A stretch of DNA of 64,000 bases from Saccoglossus kowalevskii (lineage: Eukaryota > Hemichordata > Enteropneusta > Harrimaniidae). Under the pieces are notes generated by a model, which saw nothing but the letters and a program-made list of their open reading frames with translations, searched no databases and was not told the DNA's origin. The position numbers and the translations under genes were made by a program. This document shows, piece after piece, positions 29,101-43,900 of the stretch. The DNA is taken from positions 126,069 through 190,068 of the forward strand of contig NW_003151264.1 of assembly GCF_000003605.2 (NCBI RefSeq), read 5' to 3'. The stretch's first letter is position 1, and the number at the start of each line of letters is the position of its first letter.

Positions 29101-32100
29101 GTTTTGATCCACCAGTTGCAATGGGAATTTCATTTTAAAAATATATACATAGATTACCCTCTAGCTGGGATTATCTTTCCCATGTCAAAATAGAAAGTGA
29201 AGGTCAGAAATGCAGAAAAATGTGAAAGTCAAAATGCAAATGCCCCAATACTTTAAAAAATAATAATTGTGCCTAAAACCAAAATTGACACATTTCAGAT
29301 GCTATGATGTTATTTTTTTGACAAGTAATAACACTTTTAGTTCTGTGTTATGTTCAATTCTGTATTACACATGAAAATTCAGCCAATTCTAAAAATAATA
29401 ATTCATTCATGGTCAAATTAAACCGTTCTTGATACGATGTAAATTGTGAGTAGAAAATAATATTTCAGCAAGTAATAGAAATATTGCAGACTGAAATAAA
29501 ACTAAAACTGAAGATTAAAGAAAATCAAATTCTATAAAAAGAACTCAATTGAGAAAACATGTATTATGCATACTTTTCTTTTTGGACAAAGATTGCTATT
29601 GCTTTTTGTGAATTACCTGCCAAATATATTCCCTCCTGGCCCAAATTTATTGAGAGAAGTAAAGCCTTAGTCCCAGGTCTAATCAGTGTGCTTTCATGTA
29701 TCATGCATGCACTGCTGGTGTATTTATTCACAGAATGTCATTGAACAATATGTGTATATCAACATTCTTGCTTTTTTAATTCACTCAACTTGGGAAAAAA
29801 AATCATATTAATAATTCTATATGGACTACTTTATAATTTTGATAAAGTCTAAAGAAAATTGTGTGTTTTGACAATCTCACTGGGGAAAGTCTCTATCAGG
29901 TGTGGTCCTACCTGGAAATTATTATTCAGTAAATAAGACTGTGTAATAGCCGTTTGTATTATTAGTCTCCGTTCGGACGCAGTCCGAAAACGGGGTCTTA
30001 TGTTTTGACCTGCGTGTGTCCGTGCGTGCGTGCGTGCGTGTGTGTGTGTCTGTGTGTGTGCGTGCGTCTGTGCGTGCGTCTGGACCTGTATCTTAGAAAT
30101 GCCTGGACTAATCACAATCAAACTTCACACATACATCACACATGATATTATACATATGCACGGCAATTTGTTTCACGATCTGATTCAAGATGGCCAAATG
30201 GCGGCCATTTTTGTGCTAAAAAATCCTAAAAATCAAGCATTTCTCGGCTGTTTACTGAATGTGGTTCTTGTGCCATATCTCTGACTTGCTTTCACTGATT
30301 ATGTTCAAATTTTAAATATTCATCATACATCATGTCATAGATAAACAGATATATTGGTTTGACGATCCTATTCAAAATAGCCAAATGGTGGCCATTTTTG
30401 TGCTAAAAAATCATCAAATATCAAGCATTTTTAGCATTTATGGATGGATTTTGTTAAAACTTGGTACATATATTAGACATTACAGGTTCCTGATGCACAT
30501 CATTTATTTTTCAGATTGGATTCAAAATGGCTGACTGGTAGCCATTTTGTTTTAATGATTGGGCTTCTAGAGTCATATCTCTTAAATGCTTTGACTGATT
30601 ATATATTCAAATTGTATATATTCATTATACATCATGTTATATGTATACATGTATTCAAAATGGCTGATTTTGAATGCTGTTCCAGAGCAATATCTCTCAA
30701 GTACTTGTTTGACGATCAGATACAAATGTCAATAATTTTAATGTTAAAAAATCATATTCCTGACATGGTTATATTCCAGCTATATTACTATAAATAAAAC
30801 TATATATCTTAAATTTGATAACTAACTGGGACTGTGCCATGCATGGCTTGTTTTAATCCAAAGCTGCATGGCGGTCAAAGCAGTGAAAGTATAAAAATGT
30901 TTGCACGGAAATTTGAGCGGGAATTTTTTTGCAGTTAAAGATTACAGTCACCTGTGTCCGTCTTTTATATATTGTGTTTGAACAGTCAGCTGTGAACTTT
31001 TGACCTGATGTTAACAAGTACTGCAAAATCATTATGTATTCTCATCAGATCATTGTATTTAAATAAAATGCATGATGCATGATTCGTTTGAAAATATCGA
31101 CAGCTATTTAAATATTATCGGGCGAGTAGCCTGAAGATTGATAACTGTTCCTCTTGTTAAAATGCAATTTGATTTACGAATCTTTAAACACTATCTCATC
31201 GCTATCAATGTTCTCGCATTTATTTTCTCCGCAGCTGCATTGTAAATTTCCATGAACAAAAAATTGATAACCGTGCAATATGTTATCGCGTGTATTCATA
31301 TTTAATATCCATTCCAGTCATACCTCATTGGTTTTCACTATTACCTGGCAATTCATGAAGCGTGTTCAATTTATATACATGGAGGCAGTCTTGATGGCAC
31401 ACTTGAGCATAATGGGAATTGCTGGCAAGATGTAGTAGTTCTGCCAAGTTTTCTCATTACAAGGCAGCCGCAATACTAAATTGCTAAATGTACATTTTTT
31501 ACTGTCTAGCTCTGCATTTTACCTCCAGGTAATGGTTGAATTATACCACATTGTATGCTGTAATTACAGATGAATACGTTGTCCCTGCAAGCCAAAAAAT
31601 AAGATCACTCTTTTACTGACCCTGCTTTGCGTACCTGCTATTAGAAATGCCAGTTGTATAATTCTGAGCTTGAAATTCAGCAGTAATCTTTTTCACCTCT
31701 GATAATTTTCAACTATTTTTTATATCTCTCCAAATAAAAATAATATTTTAACATTCTATTGAAATGAATCTTGTATCTTCAGCTGGGTCCTGGTAATCTC
31801 CATTTCACGGTTGACTTGATTGTAGTAATGGGTCGGGGGTCACGCTACCAGAATGGAGGGTAATTACACCAAATAATTTGTTCATTTATTCTGAATAACT
31901 CGCAGGTGATGCCAGGTTTAATGCAATTACCTCTGAAGAATTATAGAACAATACCCCCCCCCCCCCCCCTACTGCTTCATTGTAATTATACCTCTGTGTC
32001 CTTATGCATGGTTTTTGGCTTACTGGTCTAAATTTGCTCATTTGTATATGAAATTAATTATCTGAATAAAGATCTCCAAAGACCAATTAGTTTTCAACCT

Positions 32101-35100
32101 AATTAGTCTGATTAAAGGAATAATCTTGTATTGTTATATAATGTAATTATCATTATGTCTATTTTTTGTCTAACTCGACATTGTTACTGGCTTTTCAAAT
32201 ATGATGGAACAGTTTACCCTTGTGTGTCTTTAAAAGTAAACTTTTTTGCCATTCACAAAATAAACCTAAAACATACTGTTTCAAAACCTGTAGGCAATAG
32301 AAAAGTTTAACCATATGGTCTTAAATTACCAAAGAAATTGTAGAAATATGCATAATCTTGGACAGCAAAAGAAATAATGGCATTTAAAGAGGTCAATATT
32401 TATATATTTTCGTTGAATTGCAAATGTTGTCAGGGTGGTGAAATATTACATCTAAATTTCCAGCATTTCTATTTTCAGTGTCAGTAGCATTATAACTATG
32501 AGTAATAGGTTTAAACAAAGGTTACAAAAGAATACATTTTCATATTCAGTGTCACTTTTAAGTTTAGCTTTGGAATGTACCACTCGCTTGTTCGAGTGAC
32601 GGCTTTATCTTGCTTTTCTCATATCAAACAAAAAGCTTTAGCTGTACAGCTGCTGGGCACACACACAAATCTGAGTTGTGTTCTAGATTTTTAAAAGAAA
32701 TTTATCGCTCCATTTTTAGTGTAACCACACCCATATTTCCCACACCCCTTTCTGCCTACCTGTGTCGTAAATCATATGACCCGTTCTTGTTCAGTCTTGT
32801 TTTATGAAATCAACGAGTTTGCATGTCTATACTCTACGCCTGTTTCTGTATATCCATATTTGTAAAGTGTAAGAGACATGTACGTTATAGTTGCAGCTTA
32901 TGTTTGAAATAGTTTCGCATGAGACCCACACTGATAATGACGGTGATATGACGATTATTTGGCTTCAAGTTGACAAATTTATTATTTACCCGTTAGATGC
33001 GCACCATCGTTTATGGCATTTTGACATTAGAATTTTACAAGTCTGTGTTAAATTCTCTCATGCATTTTGCAGGGATTTCTCATAAAAACATTTTCTTACC
33101 TTGTAAACTCACAAATCAGGAAAAATCACACTAGCATAAAATAAATTTAAAGTAAACCATGTAATAGGAGCAAAAATACTAGATAAACAGCAATATGATT
33201 ATGAATAATAATTGCCAAAATAAATTTCTAGGGAGTGTTTAGTATCTTCTGTATATATAAATAATGCATTAGATAAAACTTGTTTTACGTTATTAATATT
33301 CAACAGTTGAGGTGTCCCCGGTTTCTCATCTTAATATTACATTAGAAGCAGTGATCACATTAGATGAAAAGTTTGTTAAACACACCTGGTACATTATGAG
33401 CTTGAATTATTAAAATAAAGCACATGATGCAATATGTAAATGTTGTTAATTAATGATTAATGGAGTAATTTATTGCATTTGTCATTCATACTGCTTATAC
33501 TGGGTGTTCGTATTACCTAGACAGTAGCAAATAATATATTAGTTGTCTAATCCGCTATACATGCTAAGTTAATATCTTTTACATAATGTTATGTATAAGA
33601 CTTGCCGTTGCCTTGGTTTTTTTCTTGTAACATGTTATATTGATTGCATTTCTGATAAATTGGCTTTGCATTTTAAGGTCAGAACTGATAAATTAACTGA
33701 ATACTAGCATAGAGTGGAGTGCTGATATGTGATGACTCATTCCTGTCATCATAATTAATAAATTATGATAGATGAGAGTTTAATTATTATCAGATTTTAC
33801 TTGATCTAATTTGTTATTTTAATGTGGTATATGTGGATGCAGGTTCCAGTAAAATATCACCAATGTAATGTGATCCATCCTCTATTGAAATTACTTCTAT
33901 TCACACACAGTTCACAGCATTACCTGTTTTAACACACTGCCTATGCAAACAACCACCTTGCCAACTTTATTTTAATTTCCCCTTCATGCAAATATCAGTG
34001 TTTCCATGACAACTGTCACATGATGCTTAATTCCTATTCACCTGTGTTACCTCCTGGTGAGAACTAAACAGTGAATTTTATATGAGAATAGAATGCAATT
34101 AGCAACTGATTCCATTTGCAATTTTGAAATTATGCTATCAGGTTGTTCTATCAGTAATGAAATGGGGAAGCAATTTCCCTTACCTCTGGGTATCTTTAAA
34201 AACATTCGCGATGAAATTATTAATTTTTCTTTCCATATATTTATACAGAGAAAATTGAATAATAAAATTTATAAAATAGTAAAAAAAAACAACTAAATGT
34301 CAAACAAATGCATGGCATGTTTAATTTCCTGAAATATTAATTAAAGATAAATCTTCTTTTTTCAGTGTAAGTAAAGAAAGCTGGGTGTTGGTTAACATCA
34401 ATATTTTCGGAAAAATAAATCATATTTATGATTTCTGTTTTCTGCTTTGTGAATTTAATTGAGGGATGTGTATGATAAATTAACAAAAAGATGGAAATCA
34501 CGACTTTGAAAGCTTTCTCATAAAATCCAATTTAGATATCTTATTATTTTCTCTTTCATCTTGCCTACTGTGCTGTAACCAATACCGAGGCTTGGCTATT
34601 ATTGTATGCAATATCATAGTATTCAGATCTTGAGGCGCCAGTAATATCAATTGATAACAAAATATATTTTGAGCAATTGCCATATAGGGTTTGATTCATT
34701 GTTATTTGTATGTTTTTTTTGTTTTTTAAATCGATTTTTAGCAAACTGTATTTCATTTGTATTTCAATTGCTTGCTATATGAAAAGTCTATATAATTAGA
34801 TTTTAAAAAGGTGCCTTAATGGAATTTCTCGCAGAGATCTGATTAGATGCTGCAGAGCGAACAGAGTGAAAATAATTGTTAATGTGGAGACATTTCACAA
34901 TAAAAATTGAGTTTCTAGAATGAATTATGTCATAGCACGTTCAGCTGAGCAAACAAATTTGCATATTAGAAATGGGGCATATGTTTTACAATTTATTTCT
35001 TGTATTAGCTGAGAAGTTAATGATCTATTGGTTGTGCCCTCTTTACATGTTATATGGCCACACACCAGTGTTGTTCTGACCACCAGACAATCTAACACAT

Positions 35101-37840
35101 AGCTATGTATGCAAGGTTGCTTGTCAACTACTTTTTAATCAACAAGGCTAGTGCAGTTATTTAATCTTCCAACCCCTGGATTATAGATAATACATCTAAA
35201 GAATTGTCTCTGTTTTGTTGTTGTTACAATCATCTAAAGGCCATACACACAGATTTAAAAACAAGGTCTCCCAGTCTTGTACAATGTAAAAATATTGACA
35301 TATATTAGTGTGGGGTTTGTTAGTTGGTATGTCAAGTTGCTACATTGTTGTAAGACATACCATATACCTAGGTGATCTCTCCTAACAATGCAGTGGGTGT
35401 CACTAATCTTTGTCCCAAATCTATCTGATGATTTGTACGCTGCTTTAAATCTTATGACTTTACTCACCCAAAGTTGACATAATGATACATCAATGTCTTA
35501 AAAGTTTTGAGATGTTGAAATTAAAACAACAAAAATCAATTATTGTATGTGTTTATATGATTTTATTCAACACTTTAAAAAATGAAGGGGAGAATAAGTG
35601 GACATTTATTGCTTTCTGAATGAGACACGTGCCAATAATACACAGTTTGGGGATTTATATAGAATCTTTTATGCTGTTTCATTATTTGTTTTGACTTGTT
35701 TTGTGCGGAGGTGTGGTTGGGAGAATTCTACTTCTATCAGAGGGTGATGTGGGATTAACATACCGACATTCCATATATTCATGTTGTAAATAACCAAGAA
35801 ATGTTTGGAGCTTTCTTATTTGATTTGATTAACTCACTAATACTTTAACTGTACTTTTAATTGTGTTTTTGAAATCCAATTTGTCACGCAGAGTGAAGCT
35901 TGGTTTTGTGAAGCGTAGTTTTTTTTCTATTTCTTGTATTCCAATCATCTGGTATGGTTTTGAAGTCATTAAGTATTGTGGTATACAATACGTGGGTGTT
36001 CTTGTTCTCTACAATATTGTCGGATTATGCCTTGTTTATATAGCATACAACCTGCATTTTAAAGTTGGTCACACAAGTTATAGCTTATAGCACATGTAAG
36101 ACAGGATAGTCCATGTGTGTGTGAGTGTGAGTTTTTGAATAAATACACTAACTCTAGAGATGGATTTCCTACATTCCATTTGTATGTACATTTTTACATT
36201 CCAACTGACTCAGCTGGGAGCGATCTTGCTCAGAGATTATGGTCTTGCTGAATAGTGCCCTCTATAGGTGAAAAGCATCTCTAAGCCAGTACTTCCATCT
36301 GATGTCCTATATATTTTACAATTATTAATAATCAATACTGCACACCCAGTGATAATAATAATTAAATAATTAATGAAATAGTTTGAACATTTATTGATTT
36401 TGTGTATTTTTATAGATCTTGCTCATAAACATAAATACATTACTAAAATCATTTATTTCAATATTTACACGACAGAGGTGATGAAAGGTTAATATTTTTC
36501 TAAAATGATCTTAAGTTATGAATGTAATCCTAAGTTGTATGTTCTCATCATCAATATTTACCAGTGTCCTATTTCCCAAATTTTCAGATAACCGTATCCG
36601 ATAATGGCAACCCACCGCTGACGTCAACGGCTAGAGTTATCGTATCTGTTGATGATTTGAATGATAATGATCCAACATTTGCTGAATCATTTATGTATAA
36701 TTTCCAAGTACCTGCCAGAGAACGAACACAGGAGAGAGATCCTATATTCCGTGTCTTTGCTTATGACAAGGATAGAGGTGACAACGCAAAACTCAGTTAT
36801 TCCATCAAGGATGGGGATCCCAAAGGAAAGTTTTTCATTGACCCACTGACTGGTACTATTCTGACCAGAAAGCAACTGGAAGAAGGTGATGTGTATGACT
36901 TATTGGTAAGTTTTATGAAATACTTGTACAGCAATTAGATGGGGGTCTCATCCCATTTTGTGTAACCATTGAGGTGAAATACCTTGGAACTGACCAAGCC
37001 TTTTTTTGTCAAACTGATCAATTAATTAACATAATTTCTTATCCAATTTCTTGTAATGTAGAGTGATTGAATCAAAAATTAATGAATACTGTTGTAGCAA
37101 AGTTTCAACTCCTAGCTCTCGCATAGGCCATTATACTAGAATATGTAGAATAAAGTAAAATTCAGACTCCCCAAAGCTCGCAAACAATTGTCAATTGGTT
37201 AATGATACAGAAACAAAACGATGGATGGTGCAAATAATATAGCATTGTGCAAATATGATATCAGTGTGTAGCTTTAGCATCAGTTAGTATGCTCTGTAAC
37301 AAAGTCTTGAGCTGCAATGCATACCCCTCCTTTCTTACTCTATGTTGTCAAAATATACACACTTCCTGGCTTTACACAAGTCCACATTGCTAGCCATCCA
37401 ACTTTCACAAAAGCCATCACCTGCTGCTAAAGTAGGGAAAATTTAACTAATGACTTATGTCTTTGTTTAGCTGGAAGTGGTAGACAATGGTAAAGTGCCT
37501 CAACAGAGAAGTGGGCGTGCAAGATGCATGATAACAGTATCAGCAAAACCACTACCAACTATGAGTGCTCCAGTTATACTGACACCAGATTTACATGTAC
37601 AAGTGATGGAGAGTGACCCTATTAATCACATGGTTACACTGGTGGAAGCCCGGGCAGCTGATGATGATCATGGATTCTTGTGGTATACTATCATAAGTAA
37701 GTTGTGAAACATGAGGCTCTTGTACCAACTGTTCATACTGTCTGATAAGAACATGATATGTCACCTGTTTTGAGTGTACACATGATAAAATTAGTTGTTA
37801 TCTCAGTAAACCATTGCAGTGTTATTGCTGTCTACATAAG

Positions 37841-37902
<62 letters not shown>

Positions 37903-40900
37903 CTTTTATTTCCATGTACATTGGACCCTGATTAATGCATTATCTGTAATTCTTAAGAGTTACTTTCAGACATACAAGAAATTAAAAATGTTCACTCTGT
38001 TATGACTTTAGAGAATATTCAAAACAGTGAGACATACCCCAAATGGATTAAGATGTTCTGCAAAGATAACTTTATAAATGTACTGTAATGTAATGTATTT
38101 CAGAAACAGAATTTCATGGGTCAGGAAAAAAAAGTGAATTCTAGTATTATTGATCATTACACTTTTGCTCTTTATAGTAAATAATATTCTGAGTGACAAC
38201 ATATTAACATATTGCCTATAAACACACATTTTTCCCATTCATTTCCATATTTTTTGAATTAATAAATATTGTTATCCAATGTATTTACAGATGGAAATGT
38301 TGGAAATAAGTTCTTCCTGCACCCCACTGAGGGCCATTTGAAAGTTGCTGAGAAGTTAGATTGGGAAACAAGAGCTGCTTATAATCTAACAATATCTATA
38401 AGTGATGGTTTCAAAGAATCTTACACTCAGGTAAACTAATCATACCCACCTGCTTTCCCTTGTTGTATATGCTGTATTTCTGTGCATTATTTCTTTGAAT
38501 ACTTATTTCGCCAATGGTTTATTCCTCAGATATTGTGCATGACATTTGATTAAGATTTCCCAAAAATTATCTATATAAGAAAAAGATGAAACATGACGTC
38601 CTATTCAGAAGCTAAGATTATGACCCTATTCTTAAAAAAAAATGAAAATTTTACGTTGCATTTCTGAAAAAAATAATCATTCAAAATTGAAATGTGCAAA
38701 AGTTCATTGATATTTGTATCTTGCAGATTTATATTGATGTCCTTGATACCAATGACAACCGTCCGGAGTTTGTGGAGCGGGAGTACACTCTAGAAATCCC
38801 AGAAGACATTGGAGTAGACTCTGTAGTCCTGAAAGTCACTGCTGTGGACAAAGACCAGAATAACAAACTTTCCTATATCATCCATGGCAGTACCGATCCA
38901 TCCAGTATGCGAAAATTTCGGATTGATTCCTTGAGTGGTGTCATCTACACTCAAGCACAGTTGGACCATGAAACTACTCGTAAACATGTATTGACTGTTC
39001 AAGCCAAAGATCAAGGAATCCCATCCATGAGGGCTTACGTCCGAGTTACTATCCATGTGAGAGATTCTAATGATCACAAACCAGTGTTTAGTTCGCAGAA
39101 TTACATAACACAGGTGTACGAGACTGCAGCTATTGGTGGATCTATCGTACAAGTCGTTGCGATGGATCGTGATCGAGGAGAGAATGCAGAGTTGGTTTAC
39201 TCCATAGAGTCAGGTAAGTCCACGGTTTTTAAAATAATAAACCACCTGAAGTACACAGAATAATTAATTTTTGTACAAACAGCATCTATATATATGAGAA
39301 ATGCCTCATTGAAAAGCTCAGAATTACACACAGGTTCTTAGTATGGTAATAATAATTGTTCAGTGGATAATATGTGATCTGTATGTTTGTGCTTGGTGGT
39401 AATTTTTACTGGTGCTTTACTGGAATAATGTCAGTTAACTGCTTTCATCTTCTTGTCCACGTATTTATGGTGGTGGTGCTTGGTAGGATAATGGATCATT
39501 GCGGAGTAGAATACATGTAGAAGAGATTTTGATTGTTTAAAGATATACTTGATATATTTGGAAGTGTTCTCTGTAGATAGAATGAGTAGACAATAATGTA
39601 TACCAAGAATACCATGAGAAGTTGATCCACTATTTGACTTTAATAGTCTCAGTATAAATTTTTACTGGCTTTCAAAAAGATAATAAATGCTTAAACTTGT
39701 GTTAGTGGATAATGTTGGTATTGTTCAGTGTTAGTCTTTCTCACCATAACTCTTTTATGTAAAGAAGACGCTGGAGTTAAATCAGAGTTAATGTGATTGC
39801 CTTCTGGGCTTGATGAACATAAATGTCTTAAGAACAATACTGGATTTCACATAAAAGAAGATTCACTACTGAAACGGTTGATATTGTTGAATGAATGCTG
39901 TTTGAATGACTGTCATTGTTTGGCCATTGATTGTGAAGCCAGAGATGTTGCCTTTTCCAGTCAAACTCTCACGGAGTATAATAAATGTGGTAACTTTGAT
40001 GATCATGACCTGGTACATGTATTTTGGTATTGCTATTTCAGTGTTACCTATGTTCCTTTAGCCATAGGTGTTACACATGTTCTGCCATATAGGTGTTACA
40101 CATGTTCCACCATAGGTATTACCTTGGTTCATTCATAGGTGTTATCTATATTCTTCCATAGGTGTTTACGATGCTCACAGAGTTAACCAATAGATGTTAA
40201 TTGTGTTCTTGAGTTGTCAGAGCTCACTTGTGTTCTCCCATGAGTCTCTTTCTGTCTGAATGACATTTTTGCCATTCCAAAACCTGATGTCAGTTGTGTA
40301 TGGATTATTGAATCTTTATGCACATCATTTTGTTTTTAAATCAGATTCAAAATGGCCGACTGGTGGTCATTTAACAAATGCAGTTCCAGAGCCATATGTC
40401 TAAACCAATAATCTTTATATATACTTCATACATTATGTCGCCTCTTGCAATTTCTTGTATCAGAATCAATTAATATTTCCCATACACACCTAAATTCCAA
40501 AGTCACCTTGTCTCATGCCTGGTTATCCTTGCCAACTGACTGGTTTCTCAATAAATCACTTTAACATGTGTGTTTCATCATTAATAAGTACAATTTGGCT
40601 GACAAGTTGATGTCGTTTTTTTTTTAGCTTCTTCTAATAAGGTGCCTTGTGTCTATTATTTGACTGGTGAGGAAGAAAAATGCTTTCTGCCAGTCACAAC
40701 AAATTATAAATCCATTTGTCGATGACCTCTAAACCTTCTTTAGTTCCAATCTTCTTACAAACTGTCCTACATGTATTATACATCATAGTGTTTTCAATCA
40801 GTGGACGTGATAATCATTGGTAATTCAATTGACCCCGCTGACCTACTAAAATTTGACAGAGCTTGTGGTTTTCTTAGAGTAATGATTGGAACATTTGGAC

Positions 40901-43900
40901 ATCAGTTATCACATATATAATTCTAATGAACAAGAAAGTGTGCTAGATTAAGCAAGGCTGGGAAACTGTTTACATAACTTTATCTTTAAGCATGTCAACT
41001 ACAGTTGTAGTTGGATGGCATCTGTACAATACTAAGTGTATTCAAGTCGTAAATGTCAGGCATCTGTCAACTCAGATAACAGTAGCTGACCTAGCTTAAA
41101 ATAGTGTATGGCCTAACCTAACTAGGTGCCTCTCTACCCATTGTCTGTCTGAATTGTAAAACCTCATAGATCTTCAATGATTTAATCAATTCTAGTAAAT
41201 AAAATAACACAACACACCACCAGCTGTATGTTTTACAAGGGATCCTATTGTGGAGTTAAAAAGAAACCTTCACCCAAATGTAGGTTACCAGTAAATCTCA
41301 ACTGGGACACTCCCAATGTATAGAATCTATGTACCCTGGTATCTAGAATGACGGGTACAAAAAGCAGACTGCTCAGCCATATTTAGTGTATTTTCACACA
41401 TCAACTTTTCACTTAGGTAGTGAGAAAAAGTAGACCTAAATGTTACTCTTAACTTTTTACAACATTGTAATGTATTTCTTTCATGAAATTGTGCACCATC
41501 ATCTATAGTTTATTTAAAAGACATGTTCAGTACCAGTGTCTCAAAATTACCTTCAGTTTTGTCTTTAAAATCAGGGTTCAAACGCAGTATTGAGTTTGGG
41601 ATTTCAGTATCTTCTATTTTACTTTTTATGTGACTGTATGCATTTGTTATTGTGCTTATGGTTTGATTGTGACTTAGCTGAATGGTTGAAGTCTAGGCTT
41701 GAATATTTTGCAAGTTATTAACTATAAAAGTATGATTTATGACTTTGGGGAGCATTCTAATGTGACATGATATGTATCTGTTTTATGAATGGGTGCAAAT
41801 ACATGTAATGCGATTCCTATACTAACCTGATATGTTTAGCCTTACCAGTCTTATTTCTACTAATATCTGGGATGCTGGCATGCTGCCTTGATAACTAATA
41901 TCTTTCTTTTCTTTATCAACCAATCAATTGACCAATCAATCATGAATTCAAATTCAATCTCATGACACCATGCGTTCGTCCGTCCACCAAGCAGTAAGAG
42001 GAATCATTCGTCGCAGAGGTTTGACTGTTTTACAATCATGTCCTTGTTATATAAACAGTGGAATTGACATAGTAGGAGTTCATTGAAGTTGATAAAGTGG
42101 TCAACCAATAACACAACCCTTACCTCTTACCCCTCCTCCTCCTCCTCCTCCTCCTCGTAGTAAAATGCATGTAAAATTCTATTTAGGGGGTGAAACCTTA
42201 AAACGCTCTGGGAGGGGCAAGGCAGAAAAACTGTGCAAAACATTTTTAATTATTTACTGTTTTCAGACTATTGATCTTTGCGAATTTTTCCAAGGATTTT
42301 TTTCTGTGTAAATTTTTTTTTTTTTAATTCTGCCTCTCAGAATTTCTAATGGTCAGCCTCTTAATTTTTATGGCTGGTATATTTCTAAAAATTAATTCAG
42401 CATAAAATTCATCACTTATACTTGAAAATATGTCTTACTAGACCACCAACTGAATTTTGAACACCTACTATGTGTATCGTTCTGATTGGTCAACGTGTAA
42501 CTGTTCGTCTTTAAATCCATCCATAGCATGTATCTGTTTGCTTGTAACTTAAACAGCACTATGCTAGTTTTATTAATTCTCACTCATTTAACTGATAGCT
42601 TCAGCCATCATTATATTAAATAAACTTAACTGTTCATAATCAGTGTTGTTGTGTCACAACAGCCACCAGTTTTTTGTTTGTGGGATTTTATTGATTTTTA
42701 TTTGGGAGCAAGGAATCATTATGTGTTGTCATTATTTAAAAAAAAAATCATTATTACTTATTAACTTATTTTTTCTTACTCCACCCAGGTAACATAGATG
42801 ATATGTTTACAATAGATCCTAAACTTGGTATTATTGCTGTGGCTAAAGAACTGGATCGTGAAAAACAACCAGAGTACATAGTAATTGTCCGGGCATTTGA
42901 TAAGGGATCTCCTCCTCAGAGCAACACAGCAGAAGTGACTATCACTGTAACAATATCTAACAATGCTCCTCCCAAATTTGAATTTGATGACTACACTACA
43001 AATATATATGAGAACATGCCGTCAGGAAGCTTTGTGGTTGAACTTAACGCTATTAGTTTGTCATCAGTTTACTTTGAAATCACCACAGGGAATGAATATG
43101 CACATTTTGAGATCAACCCTCATTCTGGTGTTATTACAACAACAGTAGAGTTAGACTATGAAATGATTATGTTCTACAATTTGACCATACAAGCCACTAA
43201 CATGGTTGGTCTAGCTACACGAGTAAGTGTTATCATATATGTTAATGATAAGAACGATAATGCACCTGTGTTTGTGAATTCACTGTATGTTGGGAACATT
43301 AGTGAAGCAGCACCTCTCGGTAGTGTAGTCCTTGATGAAGACAACCATCCACTTGTGATCAGTGCAACTGATGCGGACGCCGACACTGAAATGAACGCTT
43401 TCCTGATCTATGATATCAGTGAGACTGATGCCAAGGAATATTTCACTATTGATTCTAACACTGGTGCAATACGTACTGTGAAAACTCTGGATCATGAGTT
43501 TATGCCAGAGTTCCGGTTCACTGTTCAAGTCACCGATATGGGTCAGCCGAAATTACAAGCGGAAAAAGCAGCTAAGGTCATCATCTATGTGATGGATGTC
43601 AACGACTCTCCTCCTGCTTTCACCGAAAAACAATTCAGTGCAACTTTACTTTTACCGACTTACCAAGATGTAGCATTCATCCAAGTAACAGCAGTGGATC
43701 CTGACTCTGAGGTCAACTCTAGATTGGAATATTCCCTGATTTCTGGTGATCCCAAAGGAGAATTCAAAATAGACGCTGATACTGGAGTAATTCGAGTTGT
43801 AGATTCTAGTGAGTTGCAGAATCATTACGAGTTGGAAGTTAGAGTTAGTGATTTCTTGTACCACAGTTCAGCTATGGTCATTCTGGATGTCAAACAAACC

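Larger units (their letters stand above)
21351..36587 (+). other. 15.2-kb intron 2
   Basis: No exon supported. Holds two MITE-like families (22779-22963, 25964-26100, 26441-26653, 26863-26989), a repeat cluster (29960-30780), a 16-base C run (31954-31969) and a repeat-poor block around 31000-35000 rich in TAATTA, GATTA and ATTTGCAT words. A 137-codon open frame on the - strand (23550-23963) resembles no family I know. Acceptor aaattttcag. Confidence 0.7.
39214..42788 (+). other. Intron 6, 3.6 kb
   Basis: No exon supported. Includes a minisatellite (40041-40178), a truncated copy of the 'tggccgactgg' repeat (about 40280-40460) and a CCT trinucleotide run (42132-42156). A 113-codon open frame at 39797-40138 overlaps the minisatellite and is not credible. 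Acceptor ccacccag. Confidence 0.75.

Noticed and set aside
29849-30284. HAHTQT-rich and CVCVCACVC-rich open frames
   Set aside because: Direct products of the (TG/CG)n simple repeat on either strand.
37814-38005. Open frame with (RE)n repeat
   Set aside because: Translation of the AG microsatellite.
39797-40138. 113-codon open frame in intron 6
   Set aside because: Overlaps the 24-bp minisatellite; no homology and no splice sites in frame.
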